Shown piece after piece: positions 63,006-64,000 of a stretch of DNA of 64,000 nt. The DNA is taken from the NCBI GenBank assembly GCA_963575745.1, contig CAUYUJ010019348.1:609728-673727 (forward strand). Direction: 5' to 3'. Position numbers and translations under genes: made by a program. The stretch's first letter is position 1. Each line of letters starts with the position of its first letter. Source of the DNA: Prorocentrum cordatum (lineage: Eukaryota > Sar > Dinophyceae > Prorocentrales > Prorocentraceae). Under the pieces are notes generated by a model. The model saw nothing but the letters and a program-made list of their open reading frames with translations. It was not told the DNA's origin and did no database searches.

Positions 63006-63167
63006 CGCAAACATGGATTAGCGACCCATGGATTTGGCGCGCGGTCGCCAAATCCATGGATCGGGGGAATTGCCCTCCCCACAATGCGGCCGGCGGCGAC
63101 GGAAACCCGCGACTTCCTGGGAAACGGGACCCGTCGCTATTCCACGCCCCCTTAATCCATGTTTGCG
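63006..63167. repeat. 162-bp palindromic MITE-like element
   Basis: Ends are perfect 15-base inverted repeats (CGCAAACATGGATTA and TAATCCATGTTTGCG). Near the left end lies a second perfect palindrome, CCATGGATTTGGCG and CGCCAAATCCATGG, separated by six bases (63026-63059). No target duplication is seen. Confidence 0.65.
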
Positions 63168-64000
63168 ATCGCCTGAGTGACTCTCTGGGCAATCAAGGCC
63201 CTTCAACGAAGGCTCCCCCGAACCTCAAGAAGCCCCCCCAAACCTCCAAAATATCCCCGCCCGCGACCGCTGGAGGGGGGTCGGCGACCCTGCGCCTTCG
63301 ACCCCTCCCCTCCCTCTCCCGCCCCGAGCGGTGCCCCAAAGCCCACCTCTCTCTCCCGCATCCGTCTTCCCAAATCTTCTCTCCTCCCTTCCTCCCTCCC
63401 TCTCCTCTCCTGGAAATCCTGGGACCACCATACCCCGTTCCATAGGAACCGCAAGGACAGGAATCTTGAAGAAGGAAAGACGACATGAGCACAAACTTTC
63501 GGCGCTCGATCTGCGCTGGGCCCCCCTGACGGCGCCTCAAGCGCCGCCCCTGGAGCAGCGATACAGGAGGGGCACTGGCCCAGCGGGGGGAACCATCGAC
63601 CTGGATCGGCGATACATCGCCGTTAGATCGGCGACAGGCCCCCGATAGCGGATCCGCAACGTCCAGGGCGAGGTGGGGATATCGCACCCGATCAGCGATT
63701 CATGGGCGAATGGATGGGACGCACAAGTACATACTAGTTCAGTGTGTCCTCCTTAGAGGCGTGCGTCCGACCCGAACATATAATAGTACAACCATATTGT
63801 AGTATATGTCTTCCCGAGCGGTATGGCCAGAAATCGCCCGCCACGAAGCATACAATAAGCAAACGCGTTCCACTACTCGCAAAGTGCCTACTCGCAAACG
63901 GTGATATACCATAAGACTTTTCGGCGCGCGCGTCGCCCCCCTTAGGGGGGGGAGGGGGGACTACGCACACATAGTATCAGTATGTTGGGGTGACGCCGAA
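63168..64000. other. End of window, no recognised gene
   Basis: Pyrimidine-rich CTCTCC stretches (63290-63420) and a G/C-rich segment with GCGATACATCGCC (63611-63623), similar to the hairpin at 965-1085. Nothing with coding character. Confidence 0.4.

Noticed and set aside
1-64000. Relic spliced-leader sequences, tRNA, rRNA, snRNA genes, CRISPR arrays
   Set aside because: I scanned by eye for CCGTAGCCATTTTGGCTCAA, B-box, U6 and rRNA-like words and for regular spacer arrays and found none. A covariance-model search would be decisive.

Overview
The window looks like nuclear DNA of a dinoflagellate. I judge this from densely packed, decayed dinoflagellate-type retroelements, very high GC in most of the window, degenerate G-rich minisatellites, multi-exon genes lying in one direction, a GC-AG intron, and an intron that is almost entirely a hairpin (introner-like). 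Several proteins match families I remember only from dinoflagellates (Symbiodinium, Polarella, Prorocentrum). I cannot name the species. I see no rRNA, tRNA, CRISPR array or bacterial operon.

Layout. 0-7.4 kb: minisatellite, TA microsatellite, small hairpin elements and a decayed minus-strand LINE reverse transcriptase piece. 7.4-28.0 kb: a large plus-strand non-LTR retrotransposon (coiled-coil ORF1-like region, RNase H, endonuclease, reverse transcriptase, C2H2 tail). It is split in its reverse transcriptase by a 10.2-kb minus-strand Ty1/copia-type element at 15796-26003, which has short near-identical LTRs, gag, protease-like, methyltransferase-like, integrase and RT-RNase H parts. 28-34.8 kb: a 2-kb foldback element, a 5'-truncated LINE with a restriction-like endonuclease, and microsatellites.

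34,811-49,490 is the most interesting part. It is a 14.7-kb segment bounded by 41-bp inverted repeats that begin TAGGG, with a perfect 8-bp target duplication (CCCGGCTC) outside. These are the hallmarks of a hAT-like DNA transposon. Inside, three genes all read on the minus strand: a multi-exon gene that I propose is the transposase (next to the right end), a cytosine-5 DNA methyltransferase with its catalytic Pro-Cys, and a third multi-exon gene of unknown function that carries an introner. This suggests a giant transposon that carries its own DNA methyltransferase.

49.5-64 kb: very GC-rich, mostly decayed sequence with a second copy of the minisatellite family in the opposite orientation, a 400-bp GGA polypurine tract, remnants of a LINE and of another dinoflagellate retroelement, a second copy of a MITE-like repeat, and several near-perfect palindromes.

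Most long open frames in the GC-rich parts are shadows or low-complexity translations and are not annotated. Exon borders are approximate except where stated.
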